DNA from: Actinomycetes bacterium
GTDB taxonomy: Bacteria; Actinomycetota; Actinomycetes; Propionibacteriales; Nocardioidaceae
Assembly (NCBI GenBank): GCA_023252095.1
Contig: JAHEXN010000005.1
Location: 1-27,480, forward strand
Length of the DNA: 27,480 nucleotides
Direction of reading: 5' to 3'
A program made the translations under genes and the position numbers. Below, piece after piece: positions 1 through 7,011 of the stretch; within the stretch, counting starts at the first letter, position 1; each line of letters opens with the position of its first letter. The notes under the pieces are model-generated. The model worked only from the letters and a program-made list of their open reading frames with translations. It had not been told where the DNA came from and searched no databases.

Positions 1-402
1 GCCCTGATGGTCGAAGCCGCGCGCGTTCGGGGTGCGTCGGAGGCCGTCATGCCGAACACCCTCGGTCAGGTCTGCGAGGGGACGGGGTCGAACCTCGTCT
101 ACGTGCTCGACGGGCGCGTCATCACGCCCAGTCTGGAGGCAGGCCCGTTGGCGGGCATCACTCGCGCCTTGCTGCTCGAGTGGGCGGCCGGCGAGGTCGA
201 GATCCACGAGGAGGACCACCCGATCGAGGTCTTGGGTGCGGCCGAGGAGGTCATGCTCGTGGGCACCACGCGCGACGTCCAGGCGATCGATCGCGTCGAC
301 AAGCGCGAGCTCCCTGCGCCAGGTCCACTGACGCGGCAGCTGCAGCAGATCTGGGCGCGCGGGAGTGAGCAGACCCCCGGTCTGTGGGGGCTCGACGGCT
401 GA
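1..402 (+). CDS. Class IV aminotransferase (PLP enzyme), C-terminal part
   Basis: This is the C-terminal 133 residues of a fold-type IV PLP enzyme; the start lies upstream of the window and the frame is open from base 1. The family includes branched-chain aminotransferases and 4-amino-4-deoxychorismate lyases. Visible signatures are VCEGTGSNL followed by a short strand and DGRVITP, then GPLAGITR, which together form the cofactor phosphate-binding and C-terminal part of the fold. EVMLVGTTRDVQAI follows, the usual late strand. Only the family can be named: the residues that separate transaminase from lyase are mostly outside the window. It ends 70 bases before a tRNA gene. In actinobacteria such genes often serve folate synthesis (PabC-like), but this is inference. 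Confidence 0.85.
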   Translation, partial: ALMVEAARVRGASEAVMPNTLGQVCEGTGSNLVYVLDGRVITPSLEAGPLAGITRALLLEWAAGEVEIHEEDHPIEVLGAAEEVMLVGTTRDVQAIDRVDKRELPAPGPLTRQLQQIWARGSEQTPGLWGLDG

Positions 403-451
403 GGCCTTGGGGACCCGGAGACCGGATTCGTGACGCCCCACGCGGGTGGGC

Positions 452-457
452 TAAGGT
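452..457 (+). promoter_or_regulatory. Probable -10 box of the tRNA-Val promoter
   Basis: TAAGGT fits the actinobacterial TANNNT -10 consensus and lies 15 bases before the mature tRNA 5' end, leaving room for a short leader removed by RNase P. No convincing -35 box is visible. Confidence 0.4.
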
Positions 458-472
458 GTCTGTCGCACCGAC

Positions 473-544
473 GGGCGATTGGCGCAGTGGTAGCGCGCTT
501 CGTTCACACCGAAGAGGTCACTGGTTCGAACCCAGTATCGCCCA
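473..544 (+). tRNA. tRNA-Val (anticodon CAC)
   Basis: A complete 72-base cloverleaf can be drawn by eye. The acceptor stem GGGCGAT pairs with ATCGCCC (537-543), with A544 as discriminator. The D arm contains GGCGCAGTGGTAGCGC. The anticodon stem CTTCG/CGAAG encloses the loop TTCACAC, giving anticodon CAC, which reads GUG valine codons. The T arm CTGGTTCGAACCCAG carries the invariant TTCGA. The genomic 3' end reads ACCG, so the CCA tail is not fully encoded and must be completed after transcription. GTG is a heavily used valine codon in this GC-rich genome. Confidence 0.97.
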
Positions 545-552
545 CCGTCGAT

Positions 553-585
553 AAACCCCGGACAGCCAGCAGGCTTCCGGGGTTT
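553..585 (+). terminator. Terminator after the tRNA gene
   Basis: A perfect 9-bp inverted repeat (AAACCCCGG at 553-561, CCGGGGTTT at 577-585) with a 15-base loop lies 8 bases after the tRNA. The second arm ends in TTT, giving a short T tract. It also faces the 3' end of the minus-strand gene at 601-1104, so it could stop transcription from both sides. Confidence 0.7.
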
Positions 586-600
586 CTCGCGTTCGGCCGC

Positions 601-1104
601 TCAGGCCAGCCTTGCTGAGGCGTCCCGGTTGAGCTCGGCGATGACCGCGCTCGTGAAGGCATCGACGAGAGCGGCGTCGTCGCGGAGCGAGGCGGGGAAG
701 CACGGCACCGAGATCGAGCTGCCGTCGACGGTCAGCCGTGCGGTCGTCTGGATCGTGAACTCGCTGCCGAGCTCGGACCGTCCGGTGGACGTGCCGTCGA
801 GCTCGAGGACTGCTCCGTCGATCGGCATCGATCGCACCGTCACGTCGTCCGGCGTGCCGCTCAGGGGGTCCTCCCAGCGTCCCGTGCCCGTCGCCACGAC
901 CCTGACGATGCGCTTCGGCAGCAGTGCCGTGTAGGCCACGCTGGATCCGCCGTCAGGCAGGTCGGTGCGTTCGCCGATCTCCGCGATCACGTTCCCGCCC
1001 TGGGTGGCCGCGAAGAACGGCAGCCAGACCGAGTGGGGCGGGATTCGGATGCCCTGGTTGAGCTGCCGCAGTCGATCTCTGACGCTGTCGCCGGTGATGT
1101 TCAC
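601..1104 (-). CDS. Hypothetical protein, 167 aa
   Basis: I do not recognise this protein. The frame starts at GTG (1104) with a purine-rich GAAGGG about 7 bases upstream, and encodes 167 residues with no clear signal peptide or membrane segment. The middle is rich in beta-strand-like stretches such as VVATGTG, TVRSMPIDGAVLELDGTS and FTIQTTARLTVDGSSISVP, suggesting a small beta-rich domain. The C-terminal 40 residues look helical (DAALVDAFTSAVIAELNRD). It is divergent from the lipoprotein gene at 1197, with a 92-base gap between starts. Its function is unknown. Codon use (GC-rich third positions) matches the neighbours, which supports it being a real gene. Confidence 0.65.
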   Translation of the reverse strand: MNITGDSVRDRLRQLNQGIRIPPHSVWLPFFAATQGGNVIAEIGERTDLPDGGSSVAYTALLPKRIVRVVATGTGRWEDPLSGTPDDVTVRSMPIDGAVLELDGTSTGRSELGSEFTIQTTARLTVDGSSISVPCFPASLRDDAALVDAFTSAVIAELNRDASARLA

Positions 1105-1196
1105 ATGCTGCCCTTCTGCCGTGCCGGGGGTCCCGACGGTATACGCGGGTGTCGACGTGCGCCTCGCCCCTGCGGCGCTGCGTCCATGATGGGGGA

Positions 1197-1571
1197 ATGC
1201 GTTCCCTTGTCGTCGGTGCCCTGGCCCTGCTCCCGTTGCTCTCCGCTTGTGGCGGCGACAGCATCGAGTCGGCGCAGGCGGCCGCGAACGAGCTGGGTTG
1301 CGAGGACGTCGAAGAGGATGAGGTGGTCGGCGCCGACGAGACTCTCACGTGCACGGTCGACGGCAACGCCTACCGGATCGCGTGGTTCGCCGACCGCGAG
1401 AGCCGCGACCTCTACCGGACGGCCGCCGAGAACGTGAAGGAGTACACCGAGGAGGCCGGTGAGGACCCGCCGGGGGAGTTTGGCGTGGTGTTCGGCGACA
1501 ACTGGGGTGTGGAGTGCCTCGACACGTCCTGCGACGAGGTCCTTGAGATCCTCGGCGGCGAGCGGATCTAG
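1197..1571 (+). CDS. Putative lipoprotein, 124 aa
   Basis: The ATG at 1197 is preceded by GGGGGA at 1191. It opens a classic lipoprotein signal peptide: MR, a hydrophobic run of about 12 residues (SLVVGALALLPLL) and the lipobox LSAC, with Cys17 as the predicted lipidated residue. The mature part is about 107 residues and acidic (for example EDVEEDEVVGADETL). It has four further cysteines, in ELGCEDVE, LTCTV, VECLD and TSCDE, which could form two disulfides outside the cell. The segment DGNAYRIAWFADRESRDLY resembles small actinobacterial cell-surface proteins of unknown function. A further upstream in-frame start at 1149 is possible but would bury the signal peptide. Confidence 0.8.
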   Translation: MRSLVVGALALLPLLSACGGDSIESAQAAANELGCEDVEEDEVVGADETLTCTVDGNAYRIAWFADRESRDLYRTAAENVKEYTEEAGEDPPGEFGVVFGDNWGVECLDTSCDEVLEILGGERI

Positions 1572-1592
1572 CGTCGGCGCCTGCCGCCGACG
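1572..1592 (+). terminator. Hairpin after the lipoprotein gene
   Basis: A perfect 8-bp stem (CGTCGGCG at 1572-1579, CGCCGACG at 1585-1592) with a 5-base loop starts immediately after the stop codon. There is no T tract, as is common for actinobacterial terminators. Confidence 0.5.
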
Positions 1593-1626
1593 TGCGCCTG
1601 ACCCTCCTCTGGGTGATCGTGGAGCC

Positions 1627-1728
1627 ATGAAGACGTGGCACCGCTTCCGCGGACATCAGCTTGGCCCCGCCTCCGTGCTGGGCGTGACGCACTGGACCTG
1701 CTCCTGCGGACGGCGCTGGCTGCCGTAG
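1627..1728 (+). CDS. Possible 33-aa CxC-containing small protein
   Basis: An ATG at 1627, with GGAG at 1621-1624 (spacing only 2), opens a 33-residue frame ending in TAG. The peptide has a basic, His-rich start (KTWHRFRGH) and a C-terminal HWTCSCGRRW core. That core resembles half of a zinc-binding knuckle, with two cysteines and two or three nearby histidines. Such very short W/C/H-rich proteins are often missed by gene callers. It sits between the lipoprotein terminator and the start of the 1785 gene. The weak ribosome-site spacing and small size keep this tentative; it could be a chance frame. Confidence 0.35.
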   Translation: MKTWHRFRGHQLGPASVLGVTHWTCSCGRRWLP

Positions 1729-1784
1729 CGCGGGGCGCGATCTGGCGGAACCGTCCTGCGCCGCGTGCGTGGGAGCATCGTGGT

Positions 1785-2558
1785 GTGGACCCGAGCATCG
1801 GCGAGAAGTTCGACAGGTTGCGGGAGAACTTCACGGTCCCGTCCAAGATCTCGGGCGTGGAGCTGGTCGAGATCCGGCGGGCCGGCGACGAGGCCGTCCT
1901 CCTGATTCGCGTCGAGTCGACGCCATGGCGGTACGGGATCGCCGTCGACCTCGCGGACACATCTCGGGAGTTCTACTACGACGACCCGGTCGAGTCGTTC
2001 GACGACTGGCTCACTGGTTTCCCGACCTACCTCATGGTGGCTCTGGACACCGGTGTCTTCTACTGGGCAGAACGCGTGGACCGCGGTGACTACATCGCGC
2101 TCCACCTCGCGCCCGCGTGGCCGAGTGATCGGCGGCACCAGCTCACCTCCGCCTGGCCCGTCGACGACCCGACCAGCGGCCTCGAGGAGGACAACGGCCT
2201 CGGGAGGATCGCCACGGCGACGGCGCACGTCGGACCCGGCGACTGGTGGGCCAGTCCTGCCGTGTCTGGGGTCGTGCTGGTCAGCCTCTTTCGTTCCGCG
2301 ATGGTCAGGGCGTCCTTGCGTGGCTCGCACGAGTTCACGACGACCTGCGACGCCCCGGAGCTCGAGTGCCTCGGATTCGTCTGGGACGGCGACCTGCGTC
2401 GCGCGGACACCCGCTTGGTCGCGGTCGACCGCGAAGCCGCCGAGAGCATCCACCGGGCAGGGCTGGAGAGACCGCTGCCCCGATACCGCCGACGGGGATT
2501 CATCGTGGTCGACCACGACGCCCCCGATGCGGATGAGGGTTTCGTCGTGGGTGGGTAG
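1785..2558 (+). CDS. Hypothetical protein, 257 aa
   Basis: I do not recognise a family. I chose GTG 1785 because GGGAG (1771-1775) lies 9 bases upstream and the sequence then starts cleanly with DPSIGEKFDRLRENF. The longer in-frame start at 1635 would add an Arg/Ala-rich, low-complexity 50 residues that overlap the small CxC frame. The protein appears soluble, with no signal peptide. The N-terminal half has strands and aromatic residues (VELVEIRRAGDEAVLLIRV, REFYYDD, YLMVALDTGVFYWAERVD). It ends 8 bases before the stop of the convergent gene at 2567. The C-terminal part (about residues 190-257) reads LECLGFVWDGDLRRADTRLVAVD and may be a second small domain. Confidence 0.7.
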   Translation: MDPSIGEKFDRLRENFTVPSKISGVELVEIRRAGDEAVLLIRVESTPWRYGIAVDLADTSREFYYDDPVESFDDWLTGFPTYLMVALDTGVFYWAERVDRGDYIALHLAPAWPSDRRHQLTSAWPVDDPTSGLEEDNGLGRIATATAHVGPGDWWASPAVSGVVLVSLFRSAMVRASLRGSHEFTTTCDAPELECLGFVWDGDLRRADTRLVAVDREAAESIHRAGLERPLPRYRRRGFIVVDHDAPDADEGFVVGG

Positions 2559-2566
2559 GCCGGAGG

Positions 2567-3169
2567 TCAGCGCTTGCCGAAAAACAGGCGGAACCGTTGG
2601 ATCGTGAGGGTCAGCAATGGCTTGCGGCCCGCCAGGAAGGCGAGCGGGCCGTCGGGGTCGAACGTCCAGAAGCCCTTCGCGAGCCCCAGGCGCGCTGATC
2701 CCTGGACGGGGGACACGAGCAAGGCGCCCTCGCGGTCCTGGGCGATGCGGAAGCCGAGCGGCAGGCGGAACGGCAGCGCCTTCCAGCGCGCGAGCGTCAG
2801 CGTGCCAATGCCGTGGGCGGTGTAGGCGCGGTTCGTGACGCGGTCGAACTCCGCGAGATGCTTCGGGATCGCCCAGAGCTCACGGCCGCCGGCCTTCGAG
2901 GCGGGGGAGTCGACCCAGATGTGCGTGATCGAGACCCGGGGTCGCCAGCCGTCGAGCACGAGCTGGGTCGCCATGATCTCGTCGTACGTCAGCGGGCTGG
3001 GGTCGTCGTAGCGGAAGAACGCCGCGCCGACGAGGACCCGCCCGAACAGGCGGATCTGGCGTGAGCCCGGGTGGTGCGGCGGGGGAGCGGCGCGGCGGGG
3101 GACGAGCCAGACGCCCACCTGGGCGTGGCCGTGGAGGTCCCACGGCTCTGGGGGATACGTCAGGCCCAT
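2567..3169 (-). CDS. Acetoacetate decarboxylase-fold protein, 200 aa
   Basis: The sequence matches the acetoacetate decarboxylase (ADC) fold family: YPPEPWDLHG at the N terminus, then GRVLVGAAFFRYDDPSPLTYDEI, ITHIWVDSPAS and GRELWAIPKHLAEF. In clostridial ADC a Lys-Lys pair forms the Schiff base and lowers its pKa. Here the Lys of PKH is kept but the following residue is His. The enzyme may therefore be a non-canonical family member, many of which act as hydratases, aldolases or cyclases on other keto compounds. The start ATG (3169) overlaps the stop of the upstream flavin monooxygenase by 10 bases, so the two are translationally coupled. The long open frame continuing to 4108 is antisense-type read-through of GC-rich sequence and is not used. 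Confidence 0.85.
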   Translation of the reverse strand: MGLTYPPEPWDLHGHAQVGVWLVPRRAAPPPHHPGSRQIRLFGRVLVGAAFFRYDDPSPLTYDEIMATQLVLDGWRPRVSITHIWVDSPASKAGGRELWAIPKHLAEFDRVTNRAYTAHGIGTLTLARWKALPFRLPLGFRIAQDREGALLVSPVQGSARLGLAKGFWTFDPDGPLAFLAGRKPLLTLTIQRFRLFFGKR

Positions 3170-4581
3170 GAGAAGTGCTCCGGGGTCAGGTGGCGGGTGG
3201 CGCGCTCGAACGGCTTGGTCGAGCCGGGCCAGTTGGACGTGATGCGGCCCGACGGGTGGCGGTACCAGTTGTCGCACTGACCCCAGACGGACAGGCCGAG
3301 CCGCTTCTGCACGCGCTCGTCGAACTCGCGCTCGGCCTCCTCGGTGACCTCGACGGTCTCCCACGAGCCGGCGCGCAGGCGGTCGAGCACCTGGCGCATG
3401 TGCCGGGCCTGCGCCTCGAGCATGTAGATGATCGAGCCGCCGCCCAGGTTGGTGTTGGGGCCGTACGACACGAACAGGTTGGGGAAGCCCGGCACGTACA
3501 TGCCGAGGTAGGCGTGCGCGCCGTCGGCCCACTGCGCCGCGAGCTTGCGCCCGCCGACGCCGGTGATGTCGATCGAGTCCAGGAAGTCCTGGGAGTCGAA
3601 TCCCGTGCCGTAGACGATGACGTCGACCTCGTGCAGCGTGCCGTCGGCGGTCTCGAGCCCCTGCGGGGTGACCCGCGTGATCGCGGCCGACTCGAGTAAG
3701 ACGTCGGGCCGGTTCACGGTCGGGTAGAAGTTGTTCGAGAACAGGATGCGCTTGCAGCCCAGCGGGTAGTCCGGTGTCAGCGCCGCACGCGTCTCGGGGT
3801 CGTGCACCGACCGCTGCAGGTGCCAGTCGCAGACCTTCGCGATCGCCCGGCCCGTGCGCGTGCCGAGGTCGAGGCCGCGCGAGAACTGCTCGCCGAAGAA
3901 CCACCAGAGGCCGCGCTCGTACGGGATCGCCTGGCGCCACCAGCGCGGGATGGCGGAGTCCGGCTTGGGGAAGATGTGGTTGGCGGAGCGCTGGAACAGC
4001 GTGAGGTGCGCCGCCTGCTCGGCCAGGTGCGGGGCGTACTGGATCGCGCTCGCCCCGACGCCGACCGCCGCGACGCGCTTGCCGGTGAGATCGAGGTCGT
4101 GGCGCCACTCGGCGGAGTGGAACTGCTCGCCCTCGAAGTCGTCGATGCCCGGGATCGGGGGAAGCTTGGGTCGGGAGAGCTGGCCCACGGCGCTGATGAG
4201 CACGTCGACGCGCTCGCTGTCACCGGCGGCGAAGCCGACTTCCCACTGCCGGTCGTCCTCGATCCAGTGTGCCGAGACGATCTCGTGGTCGAACTTGACG
4301 AGCGGCGTGACGCCGAGCTCGTCGGCCGTGCGGCGCAGGTAGTCGAGGATCTCGGCCTGCAACGCGTAGCGGCGGCTCCAGTCCTTGTTGACGTTGAACG
4401 AGAACGAGTAGAGCGGCGACGGTACGTCGCAGCCGGCGCCGGGATACGTGTTGTCGCGCCACACGCCGCCGAGCTCGGACGAGCGCTCCCAGAGGCGCAC
4501 GTCGTTGTGTCCGTGGCGGGTCAGCTCGACGGCGGTGGCGATGGCGCCAAAGCCCGAGCCGATGATCCCGATCGAGGTCAT
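3160..4581 (-). CDS. Flavin-binding monooxygenase, Baeyer-Villiger type
   Basis: This 473-residue protein is an NADPH- and FAD-dependent class B monooxygenase. The N-terminal FAD Rossmann motif is GSGFGA (residues 8-13), followed by ERSSELGGVW and the family hallmark YPGAGCDVPSPLYSFSF. A second nucleotide-binding motif, VGVGASAIQ, sits near the middle. The Baeyer-Villiger fingerprint FxGxxxHxxxW is present as FEGEQFHSAEW, though followed by R rather than P or D. Such enzymes insert oxygen next to ketones (steroids, terpenoids, cyclic ketones). The start ATG overlaps the TetR stop by 4 bases (ATGA). The downstream ADC-fold gene overlaps its end. The substrate is unknown; neighbours suggest ketone or sterol-like chemistry. 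Confidence 0.92.
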   Translation of the reverse strand: MTSIGIIGSGFGAIATAVELTRHGHNDVRLWERSSELGGVWRDNTYPGAGCDVPSPLYSFSFNVNKDWSRRYALQAEILDYLRRTADELGVTPLVKFDHEIVSAHWIEDDRQWEVGFAAGDSERVDVLISAVGQLSRPKLPPIPGIDDFEGEQFHSAEWRHDLDLTGKRVAAVGVGASAIQYAPHLAEQAAHLTLFQRSANHIFPKPDSAIPRWWRQAIPYERGLWWFFGEQFSRGLDLGTRTGRAIAKVCDWHLQRSVHDPETRAALTPDYPLGCKRILFSNNFYPTVNRPDVLLESAAITRVTPQGLETADGTLHEVDVIVYGTGFDSQDFLDSIDITGVGGRKLAAQWADGAHAYLGMYVPGFPNLFVSYGPNTNLGGGSIIYMLEAQARHMRQVLDRLRAGSWETVEVTEEAEREFDERVQKRLGLSVWGQCDNWYRHPSGRITSNWPGSTKPFERATRHLTPEHFSWA

Positions 4582-5177
4582 GAGGTCTTCTCCTTGGTGG
4601 CGAACAGCAGGACGGTGTCGGAGAGCAGGTCGAGGGCCTCGTCGCGCGTGAGCGTCTCGCGCTGCAGCCACTCGCGGCACACGGACTTGACCAGGGCGGC
4701 GGTGGCCCGGAGCCGCGCGCGCAGGTGGGGGTCGTCGGGCAGCCCGATCGCGTCGAGCGTCAGGCGGGCGGCGTGGTCGTCGGCCTCGTCGACCACGAGC
4801 TGGAGGTCGGAGTCGCCGTGCAGGTTCGCAGCGCCGGAGACGCTGACCCAGGCCTGCCCGTAGGTCTCGGCGGCCTGGAGGATCCAGTCCATCGTGAGCC
4901 GGACCCGTTCGGGCAGTGGCAGGTGCGAGAGATCGGGCAGCTCGGACTCTGGCATGCGGATCGACGAGCGCATGACCTCGATGAACAGGTCGCGCTTCGA
5001 CCCGAAGTAGTGGTTGATCAGGCCGCGCGCGACGCCCGCTGCCGCGGCGAGCTCTGCGGTCGAGACGTCGTTGAACGGGCGCTCCAGGTAGAGCGGGCGC
5101 ACGGCGTCGATGATCTGGCGACGGCGCGCGTCGGGCTCGAGCCGGCTGCGGGCGGGAGCGGTCGCGGAGGAGGTCAC
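4578..5177 (-). CDS. TetR-family transcriptional regulator
   Basis: This is a 199-residue repressor-type protein. The helix-turn-helix is at about residues 40-62 (DVSTAELAAAAGVARGLINHYFGSKRDLF), which is the classic TetR DNA-binding signature. The C-terminal two thirds are helical and should form the ligand pocket and dimer interface. The start is GTG at 5177; no ribosome site is visible and the probable promoter ends 6 bases upstream, so the mRNA is likely leaderless. It is first in a minus-strand operon with the flavin monooxygenase and ADC-fold genes, and divergent from the GMC oxidoreductase. The palindrome at 5197-5215 between the two starts is its likely operator. Confidence 0.93.
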   Translation of the reverse strand: MTSSATAPARSRLEPDARRRQIIDAVRPLYLERPFNDVSTAELAAAAGVARGLINHYFGSKRDLFIEVMRSSIRMPESELPDLSHLPLPERVRLTMDWILQAAETYGQAWVSVSGAANLHGDSDLQLVVDEADDHAARLTLDAIGLPDDPHLRARLRATAALVKSVCREWLQRETLTRDEALDLLSDTVLLFATKEKTS

Positions 5178-5183
5178 GGCGCT

Positions 5184-5213
5184 AGTCTGACGACCCTATT
5201 GGCAAAGTGTCAA
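5184..5213 (-). promoter_or_regulatory. Probable leaderless promoter of the TetR operon
   Basis: On the minus strand TTGACA (5213-5208) is followed after 18 bases by CAGACT (5189-5184), then 6 bases to the GTG start. The geometry suggests transcription starts at or next to the start codon. Confidence 0.55.
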
Positions 5214-5215
5214 TA
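5197..5215. promoter_or_regulatory. Palindromic operator between TetR and GMC genes
   Basis: TATTGGCAAAGTGTCAATA is an odd-length palindrome with 7 of 9 arm positions matching. It contains TTGGCA for the rightward promoter and TTGACA for the leftward one. A repressor bound here would block both -35 boxes at once. The adjacent TetR protein is the obvious candidate, by family precedent. Confidence 0.6.
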
Positions 5216-5228
5216 GCGCGTGTAACCT
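5199..5228 (+). promoter_or_regulatory. Probable leaderless promoter of the GMC oxidoreductase
   Basis: TTGGCA (5199-5204), an 18-base spacer, then TAACCT (5223-5228), a TANNNT -10 box. The A of the ATG is 8 bases past its last T, and no ribosome site exists, so the transcript is likely leaderless. Confidence 0.55.
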
Positions 5229-5235
5229 GCACCAC

Positions 5236-6957
5236 ATGCGTGAGAAGACTGATCAGTACGACTACGACGTCGTCGTCGTGGGGTCCGGCTTCGGCGGCAG
5301 TGTCACGGCGCTCCGCCTGACCGAGAAGGGCTACAAGGTCGGGGTCATGGAGGCCGGTCGCCGCTTCGCCGACGACGAGTTCCCTGAGACGTCGTGGAGG
5401 CTGCGCCGCTACCTCTGGGCGCCGTGGGCGCGCTGCTTCGGCATCATGCGCATCACGCTGCTGAAGGACGTGCTCATCACGAGCGGCACCGGAGTCGGCG
5501 GTGGGTCGCTCGTCTACGCCAACACGCTCTACGAGCCGCTCGAGCCGTTCTACGCCGACCCGCACTGGGCGCACATCACCGACTGGCGCGACGAGCTAGC
5601 CCCGCACTACGCGCAGGCCAAGAAGATGCTGGGCGTCACCACGTACCCCGGTCGCACGCCCGCGGACGACCTCGTGGAGCAGCTCGCCCGCGACTACGGC
5701 GTCGGCGAGACGTTCCACCCGACCGACGTCGGCGTCCTTTTCGGCGACAAGCCGGGCGCGAACCTCGGCGACCCGTTCTTCGGCGGTGCCGGGCCGGACC
5801 GCAACGCCTGCCTCGACTGCGGCGCCTGCATGACGGGCTGCCGGCACAACGCCAAGAACACGCTCGTCAAGAACTACCTCTACCTCGCCGAGCAGAACGG
5901 CGCCGACATCCACGCGCTCACGACCGTCCACGACGTGCGCGAGCGTCAGGCCGGCGGATACGAGGTGCGCACGCGCCGCACGGGCAATCCGCTGCGGCGC
6001 AGGACCTTCACGGCCGAGCAGGTCGTGTTCGCCGGCAATGCGCTGAGCACGCAGGACCTGCTGCACCGGCTCAAGGAGCGCTCCCTGCCGCGTCTGTCGG
6101 ACCAGATCGGTGCCCTGAGCCGCACGAACTCCGAGGCCGTCCTGTCGGCCCGCTCGACCGCCAAGGACGCCGACTACACCGAGGGCGTCGCCATCACGTC
6201 GTCGTTCCACCCCGACGCCGTGACCCACGTCGAGCCCGTGCGCTACGGACGCGGCTCCGGCGCCCTGAGCCTCATGAACATGGCCCTCCCGGACCGTCCA
6301 GGCCCGGGCGGACGCCTGCGCGCCGTGGTGCGGGGATACCGCCTCCTCGGCCTGCGCGGCACGTGGCGGATGCACTCGCCGCGCCGGTGGGCCGAGCAGT
6401 CGATCGTGATCCTCGTGATGCAGTCGGTCGACAACTCGATCACGACGTTCCGCAAGCGCGGGCTGCTCGGCACGCGCCTGACCAGCAAGCAGGGGGCCGG
6501 CGAGCCGAATCCCGACTGGATCCCGGTCGCCGACCGCGTCTCGAAGGACGTGGCCGCCGCGATCGGTGGTCATCCGGGGAGCTCGGTCGGCGAGCTCGTC
6601 GGAGTGCCGCTCACGGCGCACTTCATCGGCGGCTGCGTGATCGGTGAGACGGCCGAGACCGGCGTCATCGACCCGTACCAGCGCGTGCACGGCTACGGCG
6701 GCCTCCACGTCGCCGACGGATCCGCGATCTCCGCCAACCTCGGCGTCAACCCGTCGCTCACGATCACGGCCCAGGCCGAGCGGGCGATGTCGCTGTGGCC
6801 GAACAAGGGCGAGGCGGACCAGCGTCCGGCGCCGGGGCAGCCGTACCGGCGTCTCGACGCGGTGGCCCCGGTGGCTCCCGCCGTGCCCGAGGGCGCGCCC
6901 GCCGCGCTCCTGCTGCCCATGCCGCACGTGCGGCCGGCCGACACCATCGACGCCTGA
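5236..6957 (+). CDS. GMC oxidoreductase, ChoD-like cholesterol oxidase family
   Basis: This 573-residue FAD enzyme closely resembles mycobacterial ChoD in length and motif order. The FAD-binding Rossmann motif GSGFGG is at residues 16-21, followed by the second GMC signature TSGTGVGGGSLVYANTLYE. A cysteine cluster NACLDCGACMTGCRHN occurs at about residue 195, typical of this subfamily and of unsettled function. The C terminus contains AHFIGGCVIG and a G-x-L-H-V-x-D-G segment with NPSLTITA, the usual GMC end. Annotated members are called cholesterol oxidases, although ChoD activity on cholesterol is debated, so the substrate is uncertain. It faces the TetR/monooxygenase operon across a shared operator, suggesting a joint oxidative catabolic or detoxifying pathway. 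Confidence 0.9.
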   Translation: MREKTDQYDYDVVVVGSGFGGSVTALRLTEKGYKVGVMEAGRRFADDEFPETSWRLRRYLWAPWARCFGIMRITLLKDVLITSGTGVGGGSLVYANTLYEPLEPFYADPHWAHITDWRDELAPHYAQAKKMLGVTTYPGRTPADDLVEQLARDYGVGETFHPTDVGVLFGDKPGANLGDPFFGGAGPDRNACLDCGACMTGCRHNAKNTLVKNYLYLAEQNGADIHALTTVHDVRERQAGGYEVRTRRTGNPLRRRTFTAEQVVFAGNALSTQDLLHRLKERSLPRLSDQIGALSRTNSEAVLSARSTAKDADYTEGVAITSSFHPDAVTHVEPVRYGRGSGALSLMNMALPDRPGPGGRLRAVVRGYRLLGLRGTWRMHSPRRWAEQSIVILVMQSVDNSITTFRKRGLLGTRLTSKQGAGEPNPDWIPVADRVSKDVAAAIGGHPGSSVGELVGVPLTAHFIGGCVIGETAETGVIDPYQRVHGYGGLHVADGSAISANLGVNPSLTITAQAERAMSLWPNKGEADQRPAPGQPYRRLDAVAPVAPAVPEGAPAALLLPMPHVRPADTIDA

Positions 6958-6978
6958 CCCCGGAGGGGCGTTCTTGCC

Positions 6979-6993
6979 TTGACGTAGCGTCAA
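6979..6993. promoter_or_regulatory. MerR-type palindromic operator upstream of the MFS gene
   Basis: TTGACG-TAG-CGTCAA is a perfect 6+3+6 palindrome whose left arm doubles as a -35 box. It lies 19 bases before the MFS start. MerR regulators bind such palindromes in the spacer of their own promoters, and a MerR gene is the second gene of this operon. The -10 box is not clear. Confidence 0.55.
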
Positions 6994-7011
6994 CGTCCTT
7001 GGCTGGGACGC

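Noticed and set aside
473..601. tRNA-Val 3' end as an integration site for a mobile element
   Set aside because: No second copy of the tRNA end, no integrase and no change of gene content downstream were seen.
2567..4108. Extending the ADC-fold gene upstream to give 513 residues
   Set aside because: The extra part is out-of-frame translation of the flavin monooxygenase gene; ATG 3169 gives the family's normal start.
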